Positions 1-8,600 of a stretch of 64,000 bases of DNA are shown in pieces. Positions within the stretch are counted from its first letter, which is position 1. Every line of letters starts with the position of its first letter. The notes under the pieces were generated by a model, which was not told where the DNA came from, did no database searches, and saw only the letters and a list, made by a program, of their open reading frames with translations. This DNA is from Novosphingobium sp. PhB165 (GTDB lineage: Bacteria; Pseudomonadota; Alphaproteobacteria; Sphingomonadales; Sphingomonadaceae). The position numbers and the translations under genes were made by a program. The stretch is taken from NCBI RefSeq assembly GCF_004341845.1, contig NZ_SLVB01000005.1:372001-436000 (forward strand), read 5' to 3'.

Positions 1-494
1 TGCGTGCGCAAGTGGGCGATCTGGGCGATGATGTTCTCAAGGCTGATCGCGCGCACGCGCTCCTTGCCCTCAAGCTCGCCGTGGCAGGTGGTGACGATGT
101 GCTCGGCGGCGGCGCCGTGCTTCAGCCATGCCGCGACATTGGGCATCGTTTCCAGACCGGCGGGATTGCTGAGCGCCTTCATCGCGCCGCAATCCGAATG
201 GCCGCAGACGATGATGTCCCGCACGCCGAGCGCGGCGACGGCATATTCGACCGTCGAGGTGACGCCGCCGTTCAGCGTCGAATAGGGCGGCACAATGTTG
301 CCGGCGTTGCGGCATACGAACAGGTCGCCGGGTTGGGCCTGCATAATCTGCTCGGGCACGATTCGCGAATCGGCGCAGGAGATCATCAGCGCCTTGGGCT
401 CCTGCCCCTCGCTCGTCAGTTTGCCGAACAGCTCGCTGCTGGCGGGGAAAATGGTCTTCTCGAAATGGAAGACGCGTCCGATCAGCTCGTTCAC
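1..494 (-). CDS. beta-carbonic anhydrase (3' end cut by window edge)
   Basis: Zinc enzyme interconverting CO2 and bicarbonate in the cytoplasm. About 164 codons are visible of the usual 200-220; the C-terminus lies beyond position 1. The zinc-site signatures of the beta class are present: CADSR (Cys about residue 40, Asp 42, Arg 44) and HSDCG (His 99, Cys 102). The chosen start is GTG at 494, because a GGAAAGG ribosome site lies about 8 bases upstream and the protein then begins VNELIGRVFHFE, typical of the family. No ATG is available in frame nearby. It is transcribed away from the repeat-filled gap at 495-1037. Confidence 0.93.
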   Translation of the reverse strand, partial: MNELIGRVFHFEKTIFPASSELFGKLTSEGQEPKALMISCADSRIVPEQIMQAQPGDLFVCRNAGNIVPPYSTLNGGVTSTVEYAVAALGVRDIIVCGHSDCGAMKALSNPAGLETMPNVAAWLKHGAAAEHIVTTCHGELEGKERVRAISLENIIAQIAHLRT

Positions 495-740
495 TTTCGT
501 AACCTTTCCAAACAGGTCGCCCCGCGCACGTCAGGGGTGGGGAACGTACGGCGCGGGGCTTGTTGGTAAGGTATGGCCCCTCGTTTTCGGCCGTCGTGCG
601 GGTTTGTCAGGAAATGTTGCTGCGGTGCAGCAGGGGGTGGGTTGGTCGTGTTTGGAGGGTTGGTGGGCTTGGTGTGTTGGACGGGGAGTTCGGTGAGTTT
701 GGTGAGTTCAAGCCTAACCTGAACCCATCGAACTTAAACC

Positions 741-830
741 TCGTCGTCCCCGCGAAGGCGGGGACCCCGCTTTTCTTGGCGAGCGTAGCGAAAAGGCAGC
801 GGGGCCCCCGCCTTCGCGGGTGCGACGGGG
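741..830. repeat. short inverted-repeat element, family A (copy 1)
   Basis: Two arms of about 30 bases, one reading CGTCGTCCCCGCGAAGGCGG and the other ending CCGCCTTCGCGGGTGCGACG, are separated by a loop with TTTTCTTGGCGAGC. Related copies lie at 5706-5797, 7809-7894 and 25201-25287. This is a REP/BIME-like non-coding element. It lies in the 495-1037 gap, which otherwise holds only the family B element at 912-991 and no gene. Confidence 0.85.
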
Positions 831-911
831 TTTTTGGGGCTCTCGTCTGGGCTCTCAACCGCTTGACCCGCTCGGCCCTCTCAACCCTCTCGCCGCACAC
901 GAGCCTCTCAA

Positions 912-991
912 CCCGCTCAGGCTGAGCTTGTCGAAGCCCCCTGCGGCGAGGCGCTGTGGCTCCCATCCTTCGACAAGCTCAGGATGAGCGG
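912..991. repeat. short inverted-repeat element, family B (copy 1)
   Basis: An 80-base element with arms CCGCTCAGGCTGAGCTTGTC and CTTCGACAAGCTCAGGATGA around a CTGCGGCGAGGCGCTGTGG centre. Full copies recur at 22257-22336 and 22574-22653, and a single arm at 44187-44213. It ends about 45 bases from the stop of the downstream sensor kinase gene, so it may act as a transcript-end hairpin. Confidence 0.85.
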
Positions 992-1037
992 GGTGAGGAG
1001 GGAAAGGTTGTGTGATGTGGGGCGTGATGCCCTTACC

Positions 1038-2363
1038 CTAACCCGCTTCCAATGGCAGCCGGATCGTAGCCCGCAACCCGCCGTCAGGCCGATTGCGCAA
1101 ATCCAGTGTCCCGCCTTCCAGCAGCACGGCCTTGCGCACGATCGGCAGGCCAAGCCCCATCCCCGCCGTATCGCGCGCACGCGCTGTGTCGAGGCGGACG
1201 AAAGGTTGCAGTGCGTCGGCAATACGGTGTTCGGGAATGCCGGGGCCGTCATCCTCCACGGTGATCTCGGCCTCTGCGCCATCGCGGCGGACCTGCACAC
1301 GGACATTGCCGCCATAGTGGAGCGCGTTCTCGATCAGGTTGGAAAGCGCGCGGCGGATCGAAACCGGGCGAGCCATGATCTCAAGGCTGGGCAGGCCTGA
1401 ATAGGTCGCATCCGCGCCGCGATCGGCGGCGGTGTCGACCAGCGTTTCGGCCATCACTGCAAGGTCGATGCGTTCGGCCGGAATATTGGTGCCGCCGGTA
1501 TCGACATAGGCCTGAATCGAATCGAGCAGCAGCCGCATCTCCTCGATGTCATGGTCCAGCCCGTCCCGCACTTCGGGATCGACGCCGCCGTCATCGAGCC
1601 GCAGGCGCATGCGGGCGAGCGGCGTTTTGAGGTCATGCCCGATGGCCAGCATCGTATGCGTGCGGTCTTGCAGCGACTGGTGAATGCGCTCCTGCATCTC
1701 GTTCATGGCCCGGATCAGCTCGCGCATTTCCTCGGGGCCATGCTCGGGCACGAGCCGGGGCGGTCCGGCGCCGAGATTGCGCGTCGCGCGCACCAGCGAG
1801 CGCAGCGGATCGAGCGCGGCGCGCAGCAGCAGCCATGCCAGCGAGACCAGCAGCAGCGCGGGGACCAGCAGGCTCGCCACGCGCCCGGCGGTCAGCGACC
1901 ATGCCGCGCGGGCATGGGTGCGGAAGTCGAGCACCGAATCGTCGGCAAGGCGCAGCGAACCGCCAATATTGCCGCGCGCGGGGATCGATTCGAGATGAAG
2001 TTCCAGATCGGCATGGGCCAGCTCGGGCTGGATCTGGACCACTTGCGCGCGCAAGTTGGCAAGGCCGATCGAACCGCGCCGCCGCTGCGAGGGCGGCGAC
2101 CATTCAAGCACGAAGCGCGGCGTGGAGAGCGCGGCGGTCACGCCCGGCCGGTCGGCCAGCGGGGCGCGTTCGATGGCCCGGCTGGCGAGTATGAGATTCT
2201 CGGCAATGCGTTCGGCATCGTCGCGGCGCAGCTCGAACGAACTGGCCCGCTCGAACAGCACGGTATTGGCGATGAAATCGATCAGGATGACGAGCAGCAG
2301 GACCGCGATCAGCCGCTCGATCAGGCCGAAGCGCCGGAACAGGCGGAACCGGCGGGTCTCCAT
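1038..2363 (-). CDS. EnvZ-type sensor histidine kinase
   Basis: Inner-membrane sensor kinase, 441 residues. A first membrane helix (about 17-37) is followed by a periplasmic segment, a second helix (about 160-182), a HAMP linker, the dimerisation/phosphoacceptor motif GHDLKTPLARMRLR with the phosphorylated His at about 243, an N box (LIENALHYGG), and DDGPGIP and GMGLGLPI nucleotide-binding motifs. The start overlaps the stop of the upstream response regulator as TGATG, so the pair is translationally coupled. The domain order matches EnvZ-like proteins, but the stimulus cannot be read from sequence. Confidence 0.93.
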   Translation of the reverse strand: METRRFRLFRRFGLIERLIAVLLLVILIDFIANTVLFERASSFELRRDDAERIAENLILASRAIERAPLADRPGVTAALSTPRFVLEWSPPSQRRRGSIGLANLRAQVVQIQPELAHADLELHLESIPARGNIGGSLRLADDSVLDFRTHARAAWSLTAGRVASLLVPALLLVSLAWLLLRAALDPLRSLVRATRNLGAGPPRLVPEHGPEEMRELIRAMNEMQERIHQSLQDRTHTMLAIGHDLKTPLARMRLRLDDGGVDPEVRDGLDHDIEEMRLLLDSIQAYVDTGGTNIPAERIDLAVMAETLVDTAADRGADATYSGLPSLEIMARPVSIRRALSNLIENALHYGGNVRVQVRRDGAEAEITVEDDGPGIPEHRIADALQPFVRLDTARARDTAGMGLGLPIVRKAVLLEGGTLDLRNRPDGGLRATIRLPLEAG

Positions 2364-3100
2364 CAGATGCGCGTGACCTCGGCCTTGAACATGTAGCCGA
2401 CGCCGCGCACGGTCACGATCGGCGGTTCGGCGCCTTCGCCCTGAAGCTTGCGGCGCAGGCGGCTGACCAGCACGTCCACGCTGCGGTCGGAACTGTCGCC
2501 TAGCCGCGCGCGCGACAATTCGATCAGCCGCTCGCGCCCCAGCACGCGCTGCGGATAGGCCAGAAACGTGGCGAGCAGGTCGAATTCGGCGCCGGTCAGG
2601 TCGATCATCGCCCCGGTGGGCGAGCGCAATTCGCGCCGTGCCATCGACAGGCTCCAGCCTTCGAAGTGAATCGATTCGGGCATGCGGCCATCGGCCACGC
2701 CTTCGCCGGCCGTCGTGTCGGGAGCGGCCGTGTTACCGCCGCGCCGCAGCACGGCGCTGACGCGGGCGGCCAGTTCGCGGGTGCTGAACGGCTTGGCGAG
2801 ATAGTCGTCGGCGCCCAGTTCCAGGCCGAGCACGCGGTCTTCCTCGCTGCCGCGCGCGCTGACGAAGATCACCGGCACGTCGCTTTCGCGGCGCAGGCGG
2901 CGGAACAGGTCGAATCCGCTGGTGCCCGGCAGCATGACGTCCAGCACGACAAGGCTGACCGGCCCTTCGCGCAGCGTCACCCACATCTCCGCGCCGGTGG
3001 CGGCAGTGAGCACGTTGAAGCCGCTCTGCCGCAAGGCGCGGGCGGTGAGGGTGCGGAGGGGGCCGTCGTCCTCGACGAGCAGGATCGTGGGGGTGGACAT
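2363..3100 (-). CDS. OmpR-family response regulator
   Basis: DNA-binding response regulator of about 245 residues, partner of the kinase that follows it. The receiver domain shows the acidic pair at about 11-12, phosphoacceptor Asp about 54 in VVLDVMLPGTSG, and Lys about 103 in DDYLAKPF. The C-terminal winged helix ends DVLVSRLRRKLQ and VRGVGYMF. The reading frame extends upstream to 3148, but the start at 3100 gives the usual N-terminus MSTPTILLVEDD, so I prefer it; the ribosome site is weak for both. The stop overlaps the kinase start by one base. Confidence 0.9.
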   Translation of the reverse strand: MSTPTILLVEDDGPLRTLTARALRQSGFNVLTAATGAEMWVTLREGPVSLVVLDVMLPGTSGFDLFRRLRRESDVPVIFVSARGSEEDRVLGLELGADDYLAKPFSTRELAARVSAVLRRGGNTAAPDTTAGEGVADGRMPESIHFEGWSLSMARRELRSPTGAMIDLTGAEFDLLATFLAYPQRVLGRERLIELSRARLGDSSDRSVDVLVSRLRRKLQGEGAEPPIVTVRGVGYMFKAEVTRI

Positions 3101-3224
3101 GGGTGCTTCGTCGAGGTGGCGGTAAATCGGGGCGACACTCTGGTTCATGGTCTCGTCGTCGGCTGAATGTAGGGGGAGGGGCGGCGAATGGCAAACGGCG
3201 CGCGTGGATCGGCCGGGATTTCGG

Positions 3225-3884
3225 TCAGCGGGTGGAGCGCGTGCTTTCCGTCACCGGGCGCAGGGACCCGACCACGGCGGCAAGGCCCGCCACTTCGGCC
3301 GGGGCGAGCGCCACTTCGTGCGTGCGTCCGGCGGCGTCGCTGAAGGCAAGGCGCAAGGGGGTGCGGCTGCCGGGGGCGTAGCTTTCAGCGACGCGCGTCA
3401 TCGCCTCGGCCGGGAGATCGAACATGTAGTGTACGCGGACCGTGCAGGACGTGTGCAGGGCGTCCTGCGCGGGGCAGCGTTCGGGGCGCCGCTCGGCGCG
3501 GGCCAGTGCGGCTTCGACCGGTTCGGTCCCGTCATGGAAGCCAAGGCCGGTGAGCGCGCTGGGCGCGCCAACATGCGTCAGTTCCTGCCACAGCTGCCAG
3601 CGTACCGCGCCGCTCTCGCGGTCGACCAGCGCGCGCAAGTGCACATCGCCGATCTCCACGCCGCCCGATGGCGACCGGCCATATCCGCGCGGCCACGCCT
3701 TGCGGGTGCTGGCCACGACGTGCGGCTCGGCGGGATCGTCCACCACTTCGGCGCGCGCGGCGAAGTCCTGCGGGGTCAGCGTGGCGAGAGCGCGGGGGAG
3801 ATCCTCACGCGCCTGCGCTGTGCCGGAAAGCAGGAGCGCGGGCACTGCCAGAAGCCCGACCATGCCCGCGCCGAGCATGTTCAC
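3225..3884 (-). CDS. predicted exported protein, unknown function
   Basis: 219 residues with a clear signal peptide (MNMLGAGMVGLLAVPALLLSG, likely cleavage after TAQA). The mature part is soluble and shows no motif I recognise. It contains two Cys (ERCPAQDALHTSC) that could form a disulfide, and ends with a region resembling a small beta-domain. Its ATG overlaps the stop of the upstream small exported gene (ATGA), so the two form an operon. Function not assigned. Confidence 0.75.
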   Translation of the reverse strand: MNMLGAGMVGLLAVPALLLSGTAQAREDLPRALATLTPQDFAARAEVVDDPAEPHVVASTRKAWPRGYGRSPSGGVEIGDVHLRALVDRESGAVRWQLWQELTHVGAPSALTGLGFHDGTEPVEAALARAERRPERCPAQDALHTSCTVRVHYMFDLPAEAMTRVAESYAPGSRTPLRLAFSDAAGRTHEVALAPAEVAGLAAVVGSLRPVTESTRSTR

Positions 3885-4186
3885 CGGCCACCCTCGTTGA
3901 TGGCGACCTCGTTGATGGCGACCGTCTCGGCCCGATTCTGGGCAAACGCTTTGTGAGCTTCCGTTTCGCGCTGCATGGCGCGGTGGCGACAGTCGCGGCC
4001 CTTGGCGGGGTCCGGATGGCAGGCCGTGCGGGCCGATGCGTTGTTCTGGGCTTTCGGCGCGGCGACGGCGAGGTTGCCCTTGAGATGGGCGACGGTTTCA
4101 TTGGCCATCGTCGCGCCGGGCAGGGCAAGCGCCGCTGCGGCAAGCGATGTCAAAAGGGTGGTAGAAAGAACGGGGAACTTGGCCAC
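3881..4186 (-). CDS. small exported protein with duplicated tail
   Basis: About 101 residues. The start chosen is GTG at 4186, because GGAGA lies 8 bases upstream and translation then begins directly with a signal peptide (VAKFPVLSTTLLTSLAAAAL, cleavage near GATMA). The open frame upstream to 4291 looks spurious. The short mature part is polar, with HPDPAKGRDCRH and a C-terminal VAINEVAINE repeat made by a 15-base tandem duplication at 3893-3922. The stop overlaps the next gene's start (ATGA). Function unknown. Confidence 0.65.
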   Translation of the reverse strand: MAKFPVLSTTLLTSLAAAALALPGATMANETVAHLKGNLAVAAPKAQNNASARTACHPDPAKGRDCRHRAMQRETEAHKAFAQNRAETVAINEVAINEGGR

Positions 4187-4475
4187 TTTCAGGTCTCCAA
4201 AGACTGCGATGACCCTGAAAATGGTGCAGCTTCGTGTCCTGCTTCGTACGTGCCTGTAACGAAGTGTTGCTGCCGCGAAATCATCGGACACGTCGCGGCA
4301 ATAGACTTGCGCGGGGGCCGATGCGCCGAATGAGCGATGAGGAGGGGGAGGGCAGCAGGCCCATCCGCCGATAGTCCCCTGTCAGGTCGTCTCTTTCGAG
4401 GCGACCGTCTGGGTACTATCGTTTGGATTTGGGCTGAAACCTAGGCCTTGTAAGCGCAGAAAGCTCTGCGCCCGC

Positions 4476-4567
4476 TGGCGGAGACGGAGGGATTCGAACC
4501 CTCGGTACCCCCTTAAGGGTACGACGGTTTAGCAAACCGCTGGTTTCAGCCACTCACCCACGTCTCC
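4476..4567 (-). tRNA. tRNA-Ser (anticodon GCT)
   Basis: Folds on the minus strand with acceptor stem GGAGACG/CGTCTCC, a D arm containing GTGAGTGGCTGAAACC, an anticodon stem-loop CGGTTTGCTAAACCG giving GCT, the long variable arm expected of a serine tRNA (GTACCC/GGGTAC), the T loop GGTTCGAATCC, and an encoded CCA end. It reads AGC/AGU codons. A GCGCAGA/TCTGCGC hairpin lies just downstream at 4455-4472. Confidence 0.97.
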
Positions 4568-4865
4568 GGATGCGGCCTAGGAGGCGCGCTATAACGAGGG
4601 GTTTCGGGTCGGGCAAGGGGGTCGTTTTACAGATTTGCGCATTTGTCGAATTGCTTGGGCAAATGCCTGTGGACTGTTTTCCCCTGCCGATTGTTTGAGG
4701 CCGGGTTCTGGCCGATTCGGTCTGTCGCGAATTGGACTCGCACCGTCGACCGTTCATTGCAGGGTCAGGCGTGGTGGATTCTCTAGTGGAATGCCGCAAT
4801 GCGCCTCTCCCGGCGTATGCGATGCGGGTTCGCACAGTTCAGATTACGCCAGGGGAGCGAGAGAA

Positions 4866-5666
4866 ATGCCAGCCGAGACGTCAAGCGCGGAAACGCCGAA
4901 CAGGGCGCGCCGCATGCGGGTCGCCGTGAGTGTGGCCATGATGGCGGCAGGCCTTGCCGCGCCGCTCGCCCCTGCCATGGCGCAAGTGACAACGGTCGAT
5001 CCCGATGCAGCAATCGATTCGGACATCGGCAGGCCGCCGCAGAACGCTGCCCCCGTCCAGCAAGCGCCGGAGCAGCAACCGGTCGAGCCGCAGGACAACG
5101 GCATGCCGGTCGATCAGGGCCAGGGGCGCGTTGCGCCGCCTCCCGCCGCCGCACCGATCCCGCCCAGAAGCCCGTCCTCGTCCGACACCTATCATCAGGA
5201 CGACCTGATCGGCGCGGCCGAGGGCGTGTTCGGCAAGGGTGCCAAGGGTCTGGCCGAACTGATCGAGGGGCTGCTCAAGAAGCAGGGCGAGCCCAACGGC
5301 TACATCATCGGCCGCGAGGCGGGCGGGGCATTTGCCGTGGGCCTGCGTTACGGTTCGGGCACGCTCTTCCACAAGGTGGAGGGCGAACAGCCGGTCTATT
5401 GGACCGGCCCGTCGCTGGGCTTCGACGCCGGTGCCAATGCGGGCAATGCCTTCGTGCTGGTCTACAACCTCTATGACAGCGAGGACCTCTACCACCGCTT
5501 CGGCGCGGGCGAGGGGCAGGCCTATCTCGTCGGCGGTTTCACCGTCAGCTACCTGCGGCGCGGCAATGTGGTGCTGATCCCGGTTCGTGCGGGTGCCGGT
5601 CTGCGGCTTGGTGCGAATATCGGTTACATGAAGTTTTCGCACAAGCAGAACTGGTTGCCGTTCTGA
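4866..5666 (+). CDS. DUF1134 (EipA-like) envelope protein
   Basis: 266 residues. Start at 4866 is supported by AGGGGAG about 8 bases upstream; the frame continues upstream to 4635 but reads into the tRNA promoter region. A signal peptide (about residues 17-40, cleavage after AMA) is followed by a Pro/Gln-rich linker, then the conserved DUF1134 domain (EGVFGKGAKGLAELIE, GYIIGREAGGAF, YWTGPSLGFD, VPVRAGAGLRLGANIGYMKF). DUF1134 proteins include Brucella EipA, a periplasmic protein needed for cell-envelope integrity. It appears to be a single-gene unit ending before a family A repeat. Confidence 0.9.
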   Translation: MPAETSSAETPNRARRMRVAVSVAMMAAGLAAPLAPAMAQVTTVDPDAAIDSDIGRPPQNAAPVQQAPEQQPVEPQDNGMPVDQGQGRVAPPPAAAPIPPRSPSSSDTYHQDDLIGAAEGVFGKGAKGLAELIEGLLKKQGEPNGYIIGREAGGAFAVGLRYGSGTLFHKVEGEQPVYWTGPSLGFDAGANAGNAFVLVYNLYDSEDLYHRFGAGEGQAYLVGGFTVSYLRRGNVVLIPVRAGAGLRLGANIGYMKFSHKQNWLPF

Positions 5667-5705
5667 GGACGTAGGCGTTCGCCTTCAGGGACTCGCTTCG
5701 ATCTT

Positions 5706-5797
5706 CGTCGCCCCCGCGTAGGCGGGGGCCCCGCTTTCTTTTGCAACCTCTCGTTTGCCGCAAGAAAAGCGGGATCCCCGCCTTCGCGGGGATGGCG
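5706..5797. repeat. short inverted-repeat element, family A (copy 2)
   Basis: Arms CGTCGCCCCCGCGTAGGCGG and AAAGCGGGATCCCCGCCTTC around a TTTGCAACCTCTCG loop. It lies 40 bases after the DUF1134 gene and could serve as a transcript-end hairpin. Confidence 0.85.
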
Positions 5798-5992
5798 GGT
5801 GGGATTGGGGCGGGTTTGTTGCTTCATTCGACTTCCGGCGCGACGGACGCGCCGACACCCCCACATCGCGCCAAGAAAGTTGCTTCACCGCATAGGTTTT
5901 GTGGCCGTTGCAACACTCCGTGCGCCACTTGCGGTAATTCCCTGTCAATCCCGGTTGCGCGTCGCAGCGGCCCGGAGTAAGGCCCGCCCGCC

Positions 5993-7171
5993 ATGCTTAC
6001 GAACCTTCAGCAACAGCCCGCCGACGCGCTTCTTGCGCTGATCAAGCTCCACAACGACGATCCGCGCGCGGACAAGATCGACCTTGGTGTCGGCGTGTAC
6101 CGCACCGGTGAGGGCGACACTCCGGTGTTCCGTTCGATCAAGGCCGCAGAGGCCAAACTCGTCGCGGAGCAGGATTCGAAAGCCTACCTCGGGCCCGAGG
6201 GCGACATGGGCTTCGTCGAAGCGCTGATGCCCTACGTGTTCGGCAAGGCCGACCCCAGCATGGGCGGCCGCATCGAAGGCATGCAGACCCCCGGCGGCAC
6301 CGGCTCGCTGCGCCTCGCGCTCGCCATGGTGAAGCGCGCGGGTTACAAGCGCATCATCGTCGGCGTTCCCAGCTGGCCCAACCACGCCCAGATATGCGCC
6401 GACCTCGGCCTTGAAGTTGTTGAATTCAACCACGCGCTCGCTTCGGGCACCACCGACATGGACGCGCTGCGCGGCGCCATCGCCAATGCCCAGGAAGGCG
6501 ACGCCATCCTGCTGCACGGCTGCTGCCACAACCCCACCGGCATCGATTACAGCAACGCGGAGTGGGACGAGATTGCCGGCCTGATCGCCGCATCGAAGGT
6601 CCTCCCCATCCTCGACCTCGCCTACCAGGGCCTGGGCAAGGGCATGGAAGAAGACGCCTATGGCCTGCGCCGCGTGCTCGCCGCCGTGCCGGAAGCGCTG
6701 ATCTGCTATTCGTGCGACAAGAACTTCGGTCTCTACCGTGACCGCGTCGGCGCGCTCTACGCGATGGTTGCCGATCCGGCCGACCTCGCCAAGGTCATGT
6801 CGAACGGCCACAACCTGGCCCGCGCCAACTGGTCGCAGCCGCCAGACCACGGCGGTGCCGCTGTTCGCCTCGTCCTTGAAGACGAGAAGCTGACCGCCGA
6901 CTGGCTCGCCGAGCTGGACGAGATGCGCGACCGTATGCGCGAAGTGCGCGCCAAGCTGGCCGAGGCCGGCACCGCCGGTTCGGCCGACCTGACGCCGATG
7001 GGCGGGCAGAACGGCCTGTTCTCGATCGTGCCGCTGAACAAGGATCAGGTCCTTGCCATGCGCACCAAGCACGGCGTCTACATGGCCGGTTCGGGCCGCA
7101 TCAACGTCGCGGGCCTGACGATGGGCAACATCGACAAGTTCATCGCTGCCGTTGCGGACGTGACTGCCTGA
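5993..7171 (+). CDS. tyrB: aromatic/aspartate aminotransferase (class I PLP)
   Basis: 392-residue PLP-dependent aminotransferase of the AspC/TyrB family, moving amino groups between aromatic or dicarboxylic amino acids and 2-oxoglutarate in the cytoplasm. Seen: LGVGVYRTGEGDTPV near the N-terminus, LHGCCHNPTGID, DLAYQGLGKG, and the PLP lysine about 243 in CDKNFGLYRDRVG. The length fits the family (about 395). The GNAT gene starts 3 bases after the stop and is probably cotranscribed. Preference for tyrosine/phenylalanine over aspartate is likely from family resemblance but not proven, so the symbol is tentative. Confidence 0.9.
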   Translation: MLTNLQQQPADALLALIKLHNDDPRADKIDLGVGVYRTGEGDTPVFRSIKAAEAKLVAEQDSKAYLGPEGDMGFVEALMPYVFGKADPSMGGRIEGMQTPGGTGSLRLALAMVKRAGYKRIIVGVPSWPNHAQICADLGLEVVEFNHALASGTTDMDALRGAIANAQEGDAILLHGCCHNPTGIDYSNAEWDEIAGLIAASKVLPILDLAYQGLGKGMEEDAYGLRRVLAAVPEALICYSCDKNFGLYRDRVGALYAMVADPADLAKVMSNGHNLARANWSQPPDHGGAAVRLVLEDEKLTADWLAELDEMRDRMREVRAKLAEAGTAGSADLTPMGGQNGLFSIVPLNKDQVLAMRTKHGVYMAGSGRINVAGLTMGNIDKFIAAVADVTA

Positions 7172-7173
7172 TT

Positions 7174-7710
7174 ATGGATCGCCAGCCGGTCCTCGAAGGG
7201 GACCGGCTGGTCCTCCGTCCCCTTCGCGCAGACGATTGGGACGCGCTCTACGCGGTCGCTTCAGACCGCGAGATCTGGGCGGTTCACCCCGCCCACGATC
7301 GCTGGCAGGAGCCCGTGTTCCGCCAGTTCTTTGCCGACGCTCTGGATGGCGGCGGCGCCTTTGCCATCATCGACAAGTCGAGCGGGGCCGTGATCGGCTC
7401 TAGCCGCTTCGGGCCGCCTGAGGGCGATGAGATCGAGATCGGCTGGACGTTTCTTGCCCGGGCTTACTGGGGCAGCGGTTTCAATGCCGAGATGAAGCGC
7501 CTGATGCTGGCCTACGCGCTGGCGCATTTCGAGCGGGTGGTCTTCATGGTCGGCGCGAACAACGTGATCTCGCGCAAGGCGATGGGGCATATCGGCGGGC
7601 GATTGACCGACCGCACCTTCGAGCGGGTGATGTGCGGCGTGATCGTGCCGCATGTGCTGTTCGAGATTACGCGCGAGAGCTTCGCGGCTGGGCCTTTGGC
7701 GGCGGGATAA
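7174..7710 (+). CDS. GNAT acetyltransferase, RimJ/RimL type
   Basis: 178-residue acetyl-CoA-dependent N-acetyltransferase. It shows the RimJ/RimL-like pattern: LEGDRLVLRPLRADDWDALY at the start, GWTFLARAYWGSGFNAEMKRLMLAYAL for the acetyl-CoA site, and VGANNVISRKAMGHIGGRL. It follows the aminotransferase by 3 bases. The substrate (a protein N-terminus or a small amine) cannot be told. A family C repeat begins 4 bases after the stop codon. Confidence 0.85.
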   Translation: MDRQPVLEGDRLVLRPLRADDWDALYAVASDREIWAVHPAHDRWQEPVFRQFFADALDGGGAFAIIDKSSGAVIGSSRFGPPEGDEIEIGWTFLARAYWGSGFNAEMKRLMLAYALAHFERVVFMVGANNVISRKAMGHIGGRLTDRTFERVMCGVIVPHVLFEITRESFAAGPLAAG

Positions 7711-7713
7711 AGG

Positions 7714-7977
7714 TTCACGCAAAGGCGCGAAGGCGCAAAGGGGGCGCGTAATCGGCCCGGTACCGATCTGCCGCTACCGGTTACCTCCAACCCGTCACCT
7801 CAAAACACCGTCATCCCCGCGTAGGCGGGGATCCCGCTTGTTCTTGCGGGCGTGGCAGAAGAAAGCGGGGCCCCCGCCTTCGCGGGGGCGACGAGTTTGA
7901 CGGTGCAAGGGTGGCAGTTTGAGCGCGCCGGGGCGGCCTGACGCGACCCCTTTGCGCCTCTGCGCCTTTGCGCGAAC
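7714..7977. repeat. inverted-repeat element, family C (copy 1), enclosing a family A element
   Basis: The left arm TTCACGCAAAGGCGCGAAGG and right arm CGCCTTTGCGCGAAC bound 264 bases. Each arm is a run of near-repeats of GCGCAAAGGC / GCGCGAAGGC. Other copies (16074-16215, 16231-16379, 22368-22512) are only about 145 bases; this one is longer because a family A element sits inside it at 7809-7894. It fills the space between the GNAT and ribE stops exactly (4 and 2 bases spare). Confidence 0.85.
7809..7894. repeat. short inverted-repeat element, family A (copy 3), nested in family C
   Basis: Arms CCGTCATCCCCGCGTAGGCG and GCCTTCGCGGGGGCGACG around TTGTTCTTGCGGGCGTGGC. It lies inside the family C element at 7714-7977. 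Confidence 0.85.
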
Positions 7978-7979
7978 GA

Positions 7980-8597
7980 TCAACCTCGCAGCGACTGCAT
8001 CCGCTGCAGATACCGCGCCAGCACGTCGATTTCGAGGTTGACCCCAGACCCAGCCTTGAGCGCCCCGATGGTCGTCACTTCGGCGGTGTGGGGGATGATG
8101 TTGAGCATGAAGTGGCAGGTGCCGTCGCTCTGGTCGGCCACGTCGTTCACGGTCAGCGAGACGCCGTCCACCGTGATCGATCCCTTGGGGGCGAGGTAGG
8201 GGGCCAGTTCCGCCGGGGCGGCGATCACGAAGCGCAGCGAATCGCCCTCGGGCGTGATGCTGACCACGGTGCCGACGCCGTCGACATGGCCGGTGACGAT
8301 GTGCCCGCCCAGTTCGTCGCCCAGCTTGAGCGCCTGCTCCAGATTGAGCGGCGTACCCTCGGCCCAGCGGCCGGAGACGGTGCGCGAGACCGATTCGGCC
8401 GAAATGTCGACCGCGAACCATGCGTCGCCCGCTACGCCGCCCTTGTCGACGACGGTCAGGCACACGCCCGAGCAGGCGATCGAGGCACCCATGGCGATCC
8501 CGGCGGGGTCCCAGGGGCAGGTGATGACGGCGCGCAAGTCGCCCGACTGATGGGCTTCGCGGATTTCGCCGACGGCGGTGACTATTCCGGTAAACAT
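7980..8597 (-). CDS. ribE: riboflavin synthase, alpha subunit
   Basis: 205 residues; dismutates two 6,7-dimethyl-8-ribityllumazine molecules to riboflavin. The N-terminus MFTGIVTAVGEI and two homologous barrels are visible: SIACSGVCLTVV in the first and SITVDGVSLTV in the second, with HIVTGHVDGVG between. The length is typical (about 200). It follows ribD by 3 bases in one operon. I looked for an FMN riboswitch upstream of this operon and saw none. Confidence 0.95.
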   Translation of the reverse strand: MFTGIVTAVGEIREAHQSGDLRAVITCPWDPAGIAMGASIACSGVCLTVVDKGGVAGDAWFAVDISAESVSRTVSGRWAEGTPLNLEQALKLGDELGGHIVTGHVDGVGTVVSITPEGDSLRFVIAAPAELAPYLAPKGSITVDGVSLTVNDVADQSDGTCHFMLNIIPHTAEVTTIGALKAGSGVNLEIDVLARYLQRMQSLRG

Positions 8598-8600
8598 GGC

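Noticed and set aside
741-991. CRISPR array suspected from repeated palindromes
   Set aside because: The repeats are inverted pairs dispersed through the window, not direct repeats with uniform spacers, and there are no cas genes.
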